A DNA stretch of 42,218 nt, from contig JALOOM010000034.1 of the NCBI GenBank assembly GCA_025454395.1, positions 1 to 42,218 of the forward strand, written 5' to 3'. Both the position numbers and the translations under genes were made by a program. Below, in pieces: positions 36,008-42,218 of the stretch (position 1 is the first letter of the stretch; each line of letters starts with the position of its first letter). The notes beneath the pieces were generated by a model. It was not told the DNA's origin and did not search any database. It worked only from the letters and a program-made list of their open reading frames with translations. Source of the DNA: Elainella sp. Prado103 (lineage in GTDB: Bacteria; Cyanobacteriota; Cyanobacteriia; Elainellales; Elainellaceae).

Positions 36008-37642
36008 ATGAGCCAACCCATGAGTCTCACTGAACAGATTCTTGCCCAACTGCCTGGCGATGTGCTGACCCAATTAGCTCAGGCCGATCGCCTTTGGCAA
36101 GCCTACCGAACCGATGAGCTGCCGGTCATTCCAGTCGTTAAAGAGAATCCGGATCGGCTGGAGTCGATCGAGTGGGATGTGGTGATTTGTGGGGGTACCC
36201 TGGGGATCATGCTAGGAGCAGCGTTGGCTCAGCAGGGTTGGCGAGTTGCCCTGCTAGAGAAAGGCATTTTGCGAGGTCGCGTGCAAGAGTGGAATATTTC
36301 CCGGCGCGAGCTTCATAGCCTCATTACACTCAATTTGCTGACGGCTCAGGAGTTAGAGCGGGCGATCGTGACCGAGTATAACCCCGCTCGGATCAGCTTT
36401 GATCAGGGCATAGAACTGTGGGTAGAAGATGTGTTGAATGTTGGGGTTGATCCAGTTTTTCTATTGGAAACCTTGAAAACCAAATTTTTGGCCGCCGGGG
36501 GGCAGCTCTTTGAGCAAACCGGCTTTGAAGCGGCGATCGTCCATCCAAATGGGATCAATGTCACAACTACTTTTTCCCAGCGAGCTCCAGTGACAGGGGA
36601 AGGTAACGCCCCCTCTCCCACCCCTGCGACCTCATCTTCGGCTGCATCTTCGACCTTTCGATCGCGCTTGTTGCTGGATGCAATGGGGCATTTTTCACCG
36701 ATCGCTCGTCAGTCTCGCCAAGGCAGCAAGCCGGATGCCGTGTGCTTAGTAGTCGGTACCTGTGCCCAAGGGTTCTCTGAGAATCAAACGGGCGATCTGT
36801 TTGCTTCGATCACACCGATCCAAAATCAGTGCCAATATTTCTGGGAAGCTTTTCCCGCCCATGACGGGCGCACAACTTATCTGTTTACCTATCTGGATGC
36901 CCATCCCGATCGACCCAGCCTTCAGGATCTCTTTGCAGACTATTTCAGATTACTCCCTCAATATCAGCAGGTTGAGCTGAGCCAACTTCAGTTTCAACGC
37001 GCCCTATTTGGCTTTTTTCCTTGTTATCGCCAAAGTCCGCTCCGATTGGGCTGGGATCGGATGCTGGCGATCGGAGATAGCAGTGGCAACCAATCTCCCC
37101 TCAGCTTCGGTGGGTTTGGTGCCATGATTCGGCACTTGCCACGCTTGACCAATGGCATTCAAGCCGCTCTCACCACCGATCGACTCAGGGCAGCAGATTT
37201 AGCCCGGCTTCAACCCTATCAACCAAGTTTGTCAGTGACTTGGCTCTTTCAGCGGGCGATGAGTGTCGGAATCAATCAGTCTGTTCCTCCTGATCAAATC
37301 AATCAGTTGCTCTCGGCTGTGTTTCGCGAAATGGCAGAGCTAGGCGATCCGGTGCTAAAGCCATTTTTGCAGGATGTGGTGCAGTTCCCAGCCCTGTTCC
37401 AAACCATGTTACGGGTTTCGATCGCCCAACCGATTTTGGTTCTGAAAGTGATTCCCCAAGTGGGGCTGGCGACGCTGCTTGAGTGGCTGGGGCATTATCT
37501 ATTGCTGGCAGTCTATACGGGGCTTTACCCGATCGGACGAGCCTTACAACCCTGGTTGAAATCCGCACCCAGCCAGCGTTATGGGTTCGATCGATGGCTA
37601 GAAGCTTGGCAGTTTGGCTCAGGACAAGACTATGGGGATTAG
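36008..37642 (+). CDS. cruP: CruP/CruA-type lycopene cyclase-like flavoprotein
   Basis: CruA is a lycopene cyclase; its paralogue CruP, found in cyanobacteria and plants, modulates carotenoid flux. The 544-residue product has an FAD-binding Rossmann start VVICGGTLGIMLGAALAQQG (about 58-77), where GGTLGI replaces the usual GxGxxG, as I recall for this family. Conserved blocks follow: RGRVQEWNISRREL, LWVEDVLNVGVDP, LLDAMGHFSPIARQ, CLVVGTCAQGF, FWEAFPAHDGRTTYLFTYLD and the C-terminal GDSSGNQSPLSFGGFGAM. The pattern resembles plant CruP closely, so I prefer CruP over CruA, but I cannot separate the two without an alignment. No other carotenoid gene is nearby. No clear ribosome binding site precedes the ATG. 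Confidence 0.78.
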   Translation: MSQPMSLTEQILAQLPGDVLTQLAQADRLWQAYRTDELPVIPVVKENPDRLESIEWDVVICGGTLGIMLGAALAQQGWRVALLEKGILRGRVQEWNISRRELHSLITLNLLTAQELERAIVTEYNPARISFDQGIELWVEDVLNVGVDPVFLLETLKTKFLAAGGQLFEQTGFEAAIVHPNGINVTTTFSQRAPVTGEGNAPSPTPATSSSAASSTFRSRLLLDAMGHFSPIARQSRQGSKPDAVCLVVGTCAQGFSENQTGDLFASITPIQNQCQYFWEAFPAHDGRTTYLFTYLDAHPDRPSLQDLFADYFRLLPQYQQVELSQLQFQRALFGFFPCYRQSPLRLGWDRMLAIGDSSGNQSPLSFGGFGAMIRHLPRLTNGIQAALTTDRLRAADLARLQPYQPSLSVTWLFQRAMSVGINQSVPPDQINQLLSAVFREMAELGDPVLKPFLQDVVQFPALFQTMLRVSIAQPILVLKVIPQVGLATLLEWLGHYLLLAVYTGLYPIGRALQPWLKSAPSQRYGFDRWLEAWQFGSGQDYGD

Positions 37643-38119
37643 ACTGCCAGAGGGCAGCGTGCGCGGGGTAGAAGCGATCCAGTGGTCTGAGTTGGGGGAT
37701 CGCAAACCTTGAGGATGGGGGGATAGATCTCTCAAATCAGGATGACGGAATTGGAGATATGTTGCGGTTTACCCGCAAGCTGATAATTTTCCGCTAGATT
37801 TAATTGCTAAATTCTCGCAATTTTTGGTTGAGTCAGCCGATCGGGAATCCTGTCGGCCGAGGGGGAGTTACATAGATCAGGGGTCATCTCAATGGGTGAG
37901 TCCCGTTGTCAGACATTCTCGGACATTTTCGGACATTTAAAGTCGGACACTTGAAAGTAAGTCATTCAGATAGGTCATTGTCTTTGTCCCGCTCACAAGC
38001 TTAATCATTGATGTACTCAGGCATTTGTCCAGTCCTATTTCTGGCGTGGAAATCTGCTTAGGAAATGAAAGCAATCAGGTTCCATTCTTTGCTAGACCCA
38101 ACCCTCTCAGGTTATTGAG
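37643..38119. other. 477-bp intergenic region
   Basis: This gap between two same-strand genes contains a weak hairpin just after the cruP stop (CTGCC and GGCAG around 37650) and a 10-bp tandem repeat (listed separately). I see no RNA gene, no strong promoter and no coding frame. Confidence 0.6.
37911..37940. repeat. 10-bp tandem repeat, three copies
   Basis: Copies AGACATTCTC, GGACATTTTC and GGACATTTAA follow in register, with a diverged TCGGACAC remnant after it. Confidence 0.7.
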
Positions 38120-38650
38120 ATGAAAAGAGCGCTCTACATGCTGGCCCAGTTCAGCGATCGAGATTTTGATTGGTTAATGGCCGCTGGGAAACGCCGGGAA
38201 ATTCCGGCCCAAGGCGTTTTGATCCGAGAAGGAGAGCCAACGGATGCCTTTTATATTGTGTTGGATGGCGCATTGATGGTCTGTGTCGATCGGATGGGCA
38301 GTGATGAGATTGCTCGGCTCAGTCCAGGCGAAATTGTGGGGGAAATTTCGTTTGTGGATGCCCGTCCACCCACTGCAACGGTTAAAGCAGTTGAGAATAC
38401 GCTGGTATGGGCAATTCCTCGCTCCAAGTTAGCGGCCAAGCTGCTACAAGATGTGGAATTTGCCAGCCATTTCTACCATGCGATCGCCGTCTTTCTCTCC
38501 GATCGACTCCGTGACACCGTAGGGCGCTTAGGCTATGACAAAGGTGGGGCTGATGAGAATGAAAGCGATGTGAACCCCCATATCGTAGACAATTTAGATC
38601 TAGCTAAAGCTCGACTCGCCTGGTTACTCAACCGTTTACGGGGTAGCTAG
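38120..38650 (+). CDS. stand-alone cyclic-nucleotide-binding-domain protein
   Basis: The 176-residue product contains one cyclic-nucleotide-binding fold at about residues 18-125 (DAFYIVLDGALMVCVDRMGS, then LSPGEIVGEISFVDARPPTATV), including the phosphate-binding cassette-like GEISFVDARPPTAT with an Arg in the expected place. No helix-turn-helix follows; the C-terminal 50 residues are acidic and helical (NLDLAKARLAWLLNRLRGS). It is therefore not a CRP transcription factor but a sensor or partner-binding protein. No clear ribosome binding site precedes the ATG. It lies 73 bp before the SirB1-type gene on the same strand, so the two may form an operon. Confidence 0.88.
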   Translation: MKRALYMLAQFSDRDFDWLMAAGKRREIPAQGVLIREGEPTDAFYIVLDGALMVCVDRMGSDEIARLSPGEIVGEISFVDARPPTATVKAVENTLVWAIPRSKLAAKLLQDVEFASHFYHAIAVFLSDRLRDTVGRLGYDKGGADENESDVNPHIVDNLDLAKARLAWLLNRLRGS

Positions 38651-38723
38651 TTTAGACCATAGATCCTCAGATCCTCACGGATCAGCCCGGCTCGTCGAGC
38701 TGCAAACCAGAAGGCAGCAAACC

Positions 38724-39557
38724 ATGGACTTTCCGATCGCCCGGCAGCGATTTTATCAAGAAATTCATCAACCTGATGACCAAATTAACTTAGCCAGAGC
38801 CGCCCTGTATCTGGCTCAAGAAGCATACCCTGAGCTTGATTCAGAGGAATATCTCAACGCGCTAGATACGATGGCCAGTGAAGTGCGCGAACGATTGCCT
38901 GCGTCCCCGTATCCCCTGCGGATTATTCAAGTTCTGAATCAATATCTCTACGAAGATTTGCAGTTTCGGGGCAATACCGAGGAATATTACGATCCTGACA
39001 ATAGCTATCTCAATCAAGTGATCGATCGACGCTTAGGGATTCCCATCACGCTGTCGCTGGTTTACTTGGAGGTTGCCGATCGGATTCAGTTCCCGATGGT
39101 GGGGGTGGGGATGCCCGGTCATTTTCTGATTCGCCCGACCATTGAAGACATGCAGGTTTTCGTTGATCCATTTCATCAGGGTGAGGTGTTGTTTTCCGAA
39201 GATTGTCAGAATCGGCTGAGCGAAATTTTCAATCGGCCGATCGAACTGCGTCCCGAATATTTGGCTCCCGTTGCCCCCCGCCAGTTCTTGATGCGGATGT
39301 TAGGAAATCTTAAGTCCATCTATCTATCACGGAATGAAGCCCTCAAAGCCTTAGCTGCGGTTGAACGGATGCTCTTGTTATTTCCCGATGCTGTCTTTGA
39401 GCAGCGCGATCGAGGACTATTGTATTACCAGATTGGCCGTTGGTCTGAAGCAAGTCTAGATTTGGAGACCTATCTAGCGCAAGTTCCCCAAGCCAAGGAT
39501 GCCGTTTCAATCCGTGGTTTACTCAATCAAATCCAGCGTGACAGCTCAGAGTATTGA
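38724..39557 (+). CDS. SirB1-family protein (transglutaminase-like core with TPR)
   Basis: The 277-residue product contains the SirB1/transglutaminase-like core: VIDRRLGIPITLSLVYLEVA (about residues 100-118), GVGMPGHFLIRP with the conserved His, and VDPFHQGEVLFSE with the Asp. The usual catalytic Cys position of active transglutaminases is not evident here, so it may be inactive, as reported for other members. The C-terminal 90 residues form TPR-like helices (RNEALKALAAVERMLLLFPD, then YYQIGRWSEASLDLETYLAQ). It follows the cyclic-nucleotide-binding gene by 73 bp. Function is unknown; AAGG lies about a dozen bases before the ATG. Confidence 0.88.
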   Translation: MDFPIARQRFYQEIHQPDDQINLARAALYLAQEAYPELDSEEYLNALDTMASEVRERLPASPYPLRIIQVLNQYLYEDLQFRGNTEEYYDPDNSYLNQVIDRRLGIPITLSLVYLEVADRIQFPMVGVGMPGHFLIRPTIEDMQVFVDPFHQGEVLFSEDCQNRLSEIFNRPIELRPEYLAPVAPRQFLMRMLGNLKSIYLSRNEALKALAAVERMLLLFPDAVFEQRDRGLLYYQIGRWSEASLDLETYLAQVPQAKDAVSIRGLLNQIQRDSSEY

Positions 39558-39885
39558 TCAGCCAGTTGATCCGGCAATTCGAGGATGCCGATCGCTAAGC
39601 TTCAGGCTGAAATTTAGGGGTCGCCAATCGCCAGCTTCAAATGTTTTTGTAATTCGAACTGCAAGACTTTTATCCACCTGAAATTTAGGGGTCGCCAATT
39701 GCCAGCTTCGAATACCAACAGCCATGCAAACCGGCAGAAGAATTTTTTCCAGATATAGCGATCGAACTGGCTAAACTAAGCTATAAAGACACTACTTCTA
39801 TATTTCGCCGGAGTGCATTCGATCAAACCCTGGTTTACTTTGCCTCCTTGCCGACCGACCCTCCTGCCGACTGGACTCCTGGGTA
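39558..39885. other. 328-bp intergenic region
   Basis: This gap between two same-strand genes contains a spaced 36-bp direct repeat (listed separately) and a possible -10 TATAAA near 39781. I see no coding frame or RNA gene. Confidence 0.6.
39607..39713. repeat. 36-bp direct repeat with 71-bp period
   Basis: CTGAAATTTAGGGGTCGCCA begins both copies, at 39607-39642 and 39678-39713. They differ at only two positions over 36 bases. Unlike the other repeats in the window, the copies are separated by about 35 bp. Confidence 0.9.
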
Positions 39886-41667
39886 ATGACCTCGACGCTG
39901 CAAACTCTCTCTAGTGTTGCAATTTCTTCTCTCTCTGCCGTGAACCCTAGCTCGCCCGATCCGGCAATTGTGGCTCAAACCATTCTGCGCTGGCAGGTTC
40001 CATCGCTTCCCCCGATCGAGCCTTCCCGCCAATTTTCGGCCGTCCATCGATTAGTCCGGCGGATCGCTCAGATTCGAGTCGCAATTCCAACGACCGATCG
40101 GGTGGAATCTTCCCTTGACCGCTCAACTGAGATCTCGATTAGCGCTGCCCCGCGATCAAGACCTGATGCACCTAGCGATCGGTCTACCCAGCCTCCACTC
40201 CACCAGATGGACTCTCAAGTCGCCCTACTCTTACCGCAAGTACAACCGGAAGCACAAGCCGTTATAGAAGGGCTACAATCAGCGGCAATCGAGTCTTCCA
40301 TATCAGTTAACCGATCGACCGATCGAACTCAAGTTGCTCCCCTCAGCCACCTCACTCCATGGTTACTCTGGAACGTGATGCAGATTTCCCATGAAGTGGT
40401 GACTTTGCTTGAAGGTTGTTCAGCACAGACCCGGCTCGATCAAGATCCACATTGCCCGTGGCAGACCGGTATGTTGCGCTTGGTCGCGATCCTGCAATTG
40501 GTGCAACCTCAACGCACCTACCAGTTTGATCTGGTCACTCAGCAATCGGTTCGATCGCTCCTACCCGCCACGACTCTGATCCATTTGCCCAATAGCATCC
40601 TGGCTCCTCAGCCCACTTCGATTAGCACAGTTCTCCGGCGGTTGATCCATCAAGCTCAGCCCTATCCAGTGCTGCATACTTACTTGTCAGGTTGTGCAGC
40701 CGATTGGTTGATTCCCCATCACCCTTGGCAATCAGGCTTAGCGACGATCGAGCTAGGGTTTGAGTTTATCGCTCTGGCAACAAATACCGAGGATGATCTC
40801 CCCAGCCAGGATCGCAACCTCCCAATTAGGGATCAACCCACTAGAGATCAACCCACTAGAGACCAACCCACTAGAGACCAATCCATCAGAGATCAACCTA
40901 GCCAACCTCAGTCTGCTTCTCAAGCAGAACAATTTACGATTGAGCAATCACACCTGAAACTGGCTCAATCGGACTGGCTAGAACAGCATGTGAGTAAAGC
41001 CGTCGAGCATCAGCTATCCCAGGTTTTACGGCAGTCTCCACTCCTGACATCGACCAAGCCCTCGCAAGCACTCACCCTGGCCCAAATTGTTGAGCAAGGC
41101 TGTGCTGCGATTGATGTGCTGCAACAGTCTCTGACCTTAGCCAGTCGTATTTTTGCCCAGCAGAGTCTCACCCTTGAGCAGTTTGGAACTCACCTGCTTT
41201 GGAGCATCAATCGTAGTGCCTATGAAGTCATGCAGTGGATGAGTGGTTTGCCCATCAGCTTGCTGCAACCTCAGACGGATTGGGCAACGGGTCATCTGCG
41301 GTTTGCAACACATCTACTGATTCAGATGCCCGATCGCACTATCCAATGGGATTTGTTGCGGCGATCGGTAGCTACAGCCCTCACCTCTCCAGCCTCTGAA
41401 TCGATTGTTTGTTCGCTGGAGTCAGCCTGGTGTCTAGAACCAACTCTGTTGAGCCAGCTTGAACAGCAAATTTGGGAAACGATTGCCCATCAAGCTCCAG
41501 AAATTGCTCTACTGCGCTCAGCAACTGAAGTCACTTTGACCGATCACACCGTGGCTGGACAATTAGGTGTCATGCGTTTAATCGGAGCTTTTGAGTTTCA
41601 ACATAGTCAACCCAGCCCACTGGTTATGAGAAATATGTTCTCTCTGTCGATCCGCCCCATAGGCTAG
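39886..41667 (+). CDS. unrecognised 593-residue protein with internal domain duplication
   Basis: I recognise no family. Residues 159-225 and 437-499 are clearly related: both contain LLW, a Glu-Val, a TG-x-LR (TGMLRLVAIL and TGHLRFATHL), then a Pro-x-Arg-Thr and a DL-SV end (QRTYQFDLVTQQSV and DRTIQWDLLRRSV). A weaker second pair follows each (about 238-296 and 515-571), both ending in a G-x-FEF-like motif (LGFEFIAL and IGAFEFQH). The N-terminal 150 residues are Ser/Pro-rich, and residues 315-338 form an RDQPT repeat. No signal peptide or membrane segment is seen. The ATG has only a weak ribosome binding site. The open frame and two conserved-looking halves support a real protein. Confidence 0.7.
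   Translation: MTSTLQTLSSVAISSLSAVNPSSPDPAIVAQTILRWQVPSLPPIEPSRQFSAVHRLVRRIAQIRVAIPTTDRVESSLDRSTEISISAAPRSRPDAPSDRSTQPPLHQMDSQVALLLPQVQPEAQAVIEGLQSAAIESSISVNRSTDRTQVAPLSHLTPWLLWNVMQISHEVVTLLEGCSAQTRLDQDPHCPWQTGMLRLVAILQLVQPQRTYQFDLVTQQSVRSLLPATTLIHLPNSILAPQPTSISTVLRRLIHQAQPYPVLHTYLSGCAADWLIPHHPWQSGLATIELGFEFIALATNTEDDLPSQDRNLPIRDQPTRDQPTRDQPTRDQSIRDQPSQPQSASQAEQFTIEQSHLKLAQSDWLEQHVSKAVEHQLSQVLRQSPLLTSTKPSQALTLAQIVEQGCAAIDVLQQSLTLASRIFAQQSLTLEQFGTHLLWSINRSAYEVMQWMSGLPISLLQPQTDWATGHLRFATHLLIQMPDRTIQWDLLRRSVATALTSPASESIVCSLESAWCLEPTLLSQLEQQIWETIAHQAPEIALLRSATEVTLTDHTVAGQLGVMRLIGAFEFQHSQPSPLVMRNMFSLSIRPIG
40831..40890 (+). repeat. 15-bp in-frame tandem repeat, four copies
   Basis: GATCAACCCACTAGA and near copies repeat in register inside the 593-residue gene, encoding the RDQPT repeats that join its two duplicated halves. 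The 15-bp unit keeps the reading frame. Confidence 0.95.
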
Positions 41668-41739
41668 CAAGCAAGTGGCATCTTGAAAGCTCTATAAAGC
41701 TATGCATGAAAAGCATGAAAAGCTTTATGTATGAACCCC

Positions 41740-42120
41740 TTAGACCTCGAAATCGTAGTGAGGTGGAATCTCTGCCAGGTTGAGTGAAGAGGTTGCCCCT
41801 GTAGAAAATGAGTTACCGCAACCGCAGCTATTCACTGCATTAGGGTTGTTAAATCGAAAACCACCGCCCATTAAATCTTCCGAGTAATCCAGGCTAAGCC
41901 CCTGGAGATAGAGCCAACTTTGGTGATCGACCACGATCGGAATGCCTTCACAGTCTAAAGTCCGATCATCAGGGGCGACGGTTTCATCCAGTCCTAAAGT
42001 GTAGGAAAGCTCGGCGCAGCCCCCAGGTTGAACCCCCAATCGGAACTTGGCCTCTGGGTTAGGATGTTTCGATCGAATTCGCTGAATCTCCTGCCGTGCC
42101 GCAGGTTGAAGATGGATCAT
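41740..42120 (-). CDS. IscA/HesB-family iron-sulphur cluster assembly protein
   Basis: A-type carriers bind iron or Fe-S clusters and deliver them to target proteins. The 126-residue product has the three conserved Cys: Cys35 in VQPGGCAEL, and Cys99 and Cys101 in VNSCGCGNSF. The core strands are LGVQPGGCAELSY, then VVDHQSWLYLQGLSLDYSED and GGGFRFNNPNA. The C-terminal extension of about 22 residues after the CGCG motif exceeds the minimal form. Cyanobacteria have IscA and SufA paralogues and I cannot say which this is. It is convergent with the 593-residue gene across 72 bp. Confidence 0.92.
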   Translation of the reverse strand: MIHLQPAARQEIQRIRSKHPNPEAKFRLGVQPGGCAELSYTLGLDETVAPDDRTLDCEGIPIVVDHQSWLYLQGLSLDYSEDLMGGGFRFNNPNAVNSCGCGNSFSTGATSSLNLAEIPPHYDFEV

Positions 42121-42195
42121 AAAGCCGACAGATGATCTGGATGAAATGATTTTACCGCGAGGATTTACCCTCTAGACTGATTTAAGTATTTGATC

Positions 42196-42218
42196 CAACT
42201 CAACTCAACTCAACTCAA
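42196..42218. repeat. CAACT tandem repeat at the window edge
   Basis: CAACT repeats four and a half times up to the last base, so its true length is unknown. Confidence 0.9.

Noticed and set aside
1-42218. tRNA genes, insertion sequences or prophage
   Set aside because: Reading the gaps I found no cloverleaf with a T-loop signature, no transposase or integrase gene, and no terminal inverted repeats with target duplications.

Overview
The window is a chromosomal segment from a cyanobacterium. The evidence is gene content: an NdhO subunit of photosynthetic NDH-1, a CCB2/CCB4-type cytochrome b6 haem-attachment factor, a CruP/CruA-type lycopene-cyclase-like flavoprotein, a LabA-type NYN protein, a cyanobacterial RNase E with a C-terminal arginine patch, and many HIP1-like GATC palindromes (GCGATCGC and its CGATCG core). 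EF-G carries an insert like one I recall from filamentous cyanobacteria, so a filamentous non-model genus is plausible, but I cannot name a species. I see no tRNA, rRNA, CRISPR array, insertion sequence or prophage.

Layout. 1-4.2 kb: ndhO, a membrane-anchored unknown protein, a two-domain SagB-type flavin oxidoreductase and a convergent DegT-type aminotransferase. 4.2-10.2 kb: a TonB-like protein, a DUF456 membrane protein, a CCB factor, an S13 D-Ala-D-Ala carboxypeptidase and an LptC/OstA-like lipoprotein, so largely envelope functions. 10.2-15.6 kb: labA-like, metG, a PlsC-type acyltransferase followed by an alpha/beta-hydrolase, and a proline iminopeptidase. 15.9-17.8 kb: small proteins, a perfect CRP-type palindrome in a 0.75-kb gap, and a STAS-domain regulator. 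17.9-26.5 kb: a radical SAM protein, rne, rnhB, DUF1997, pheA and a Lon N-domain protein. 26.6-32.0 kb: the str operon rpsL-rpsG-fusA-tuf-rpsJ on the minus strand, with a good promoter preceded by a 20-bp palindrome and a clear intrinsic terminator at its end. 32.2-42.2 kb: a metallophosphoesterase, trmB, a PMT-family glycosyltransferase, a CruP-like protein, a stand-alone cyclic-nucleotide-binding domain, a SirB1-type transglutaminase-fold protein, an unrecognised 593-residue protein with an internal duplication, and an IscA/HesB protein.

How the genes work together. The clearest functional blocks are translation (str operon, metG, trmB) and RNA metabolism (rne and rnhB, 7 bp apart, behind a radical SAM protein that commonly neighbours RNase E/G genes). 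The acyltransferase-hydrolase pair resembles the two halves of plant phytyl-ester-synthase-like enzymes.

The most notable non-coding signal is a set of about a dozen short tandem repeats between genes. Units are 5-17 bp, each locus has its own unit, and most have three to four copies. Some run into stop codons. The best candidates for undescribed biology are the 593-aa duplicated protein at 39886-41667, the CRP-type site with a correctly spaced promoter at 16783-16846, and the palindrome-promoter module of the str operon. Functional assignments are from reading the sequence and recalling family motifs; no database search was run.
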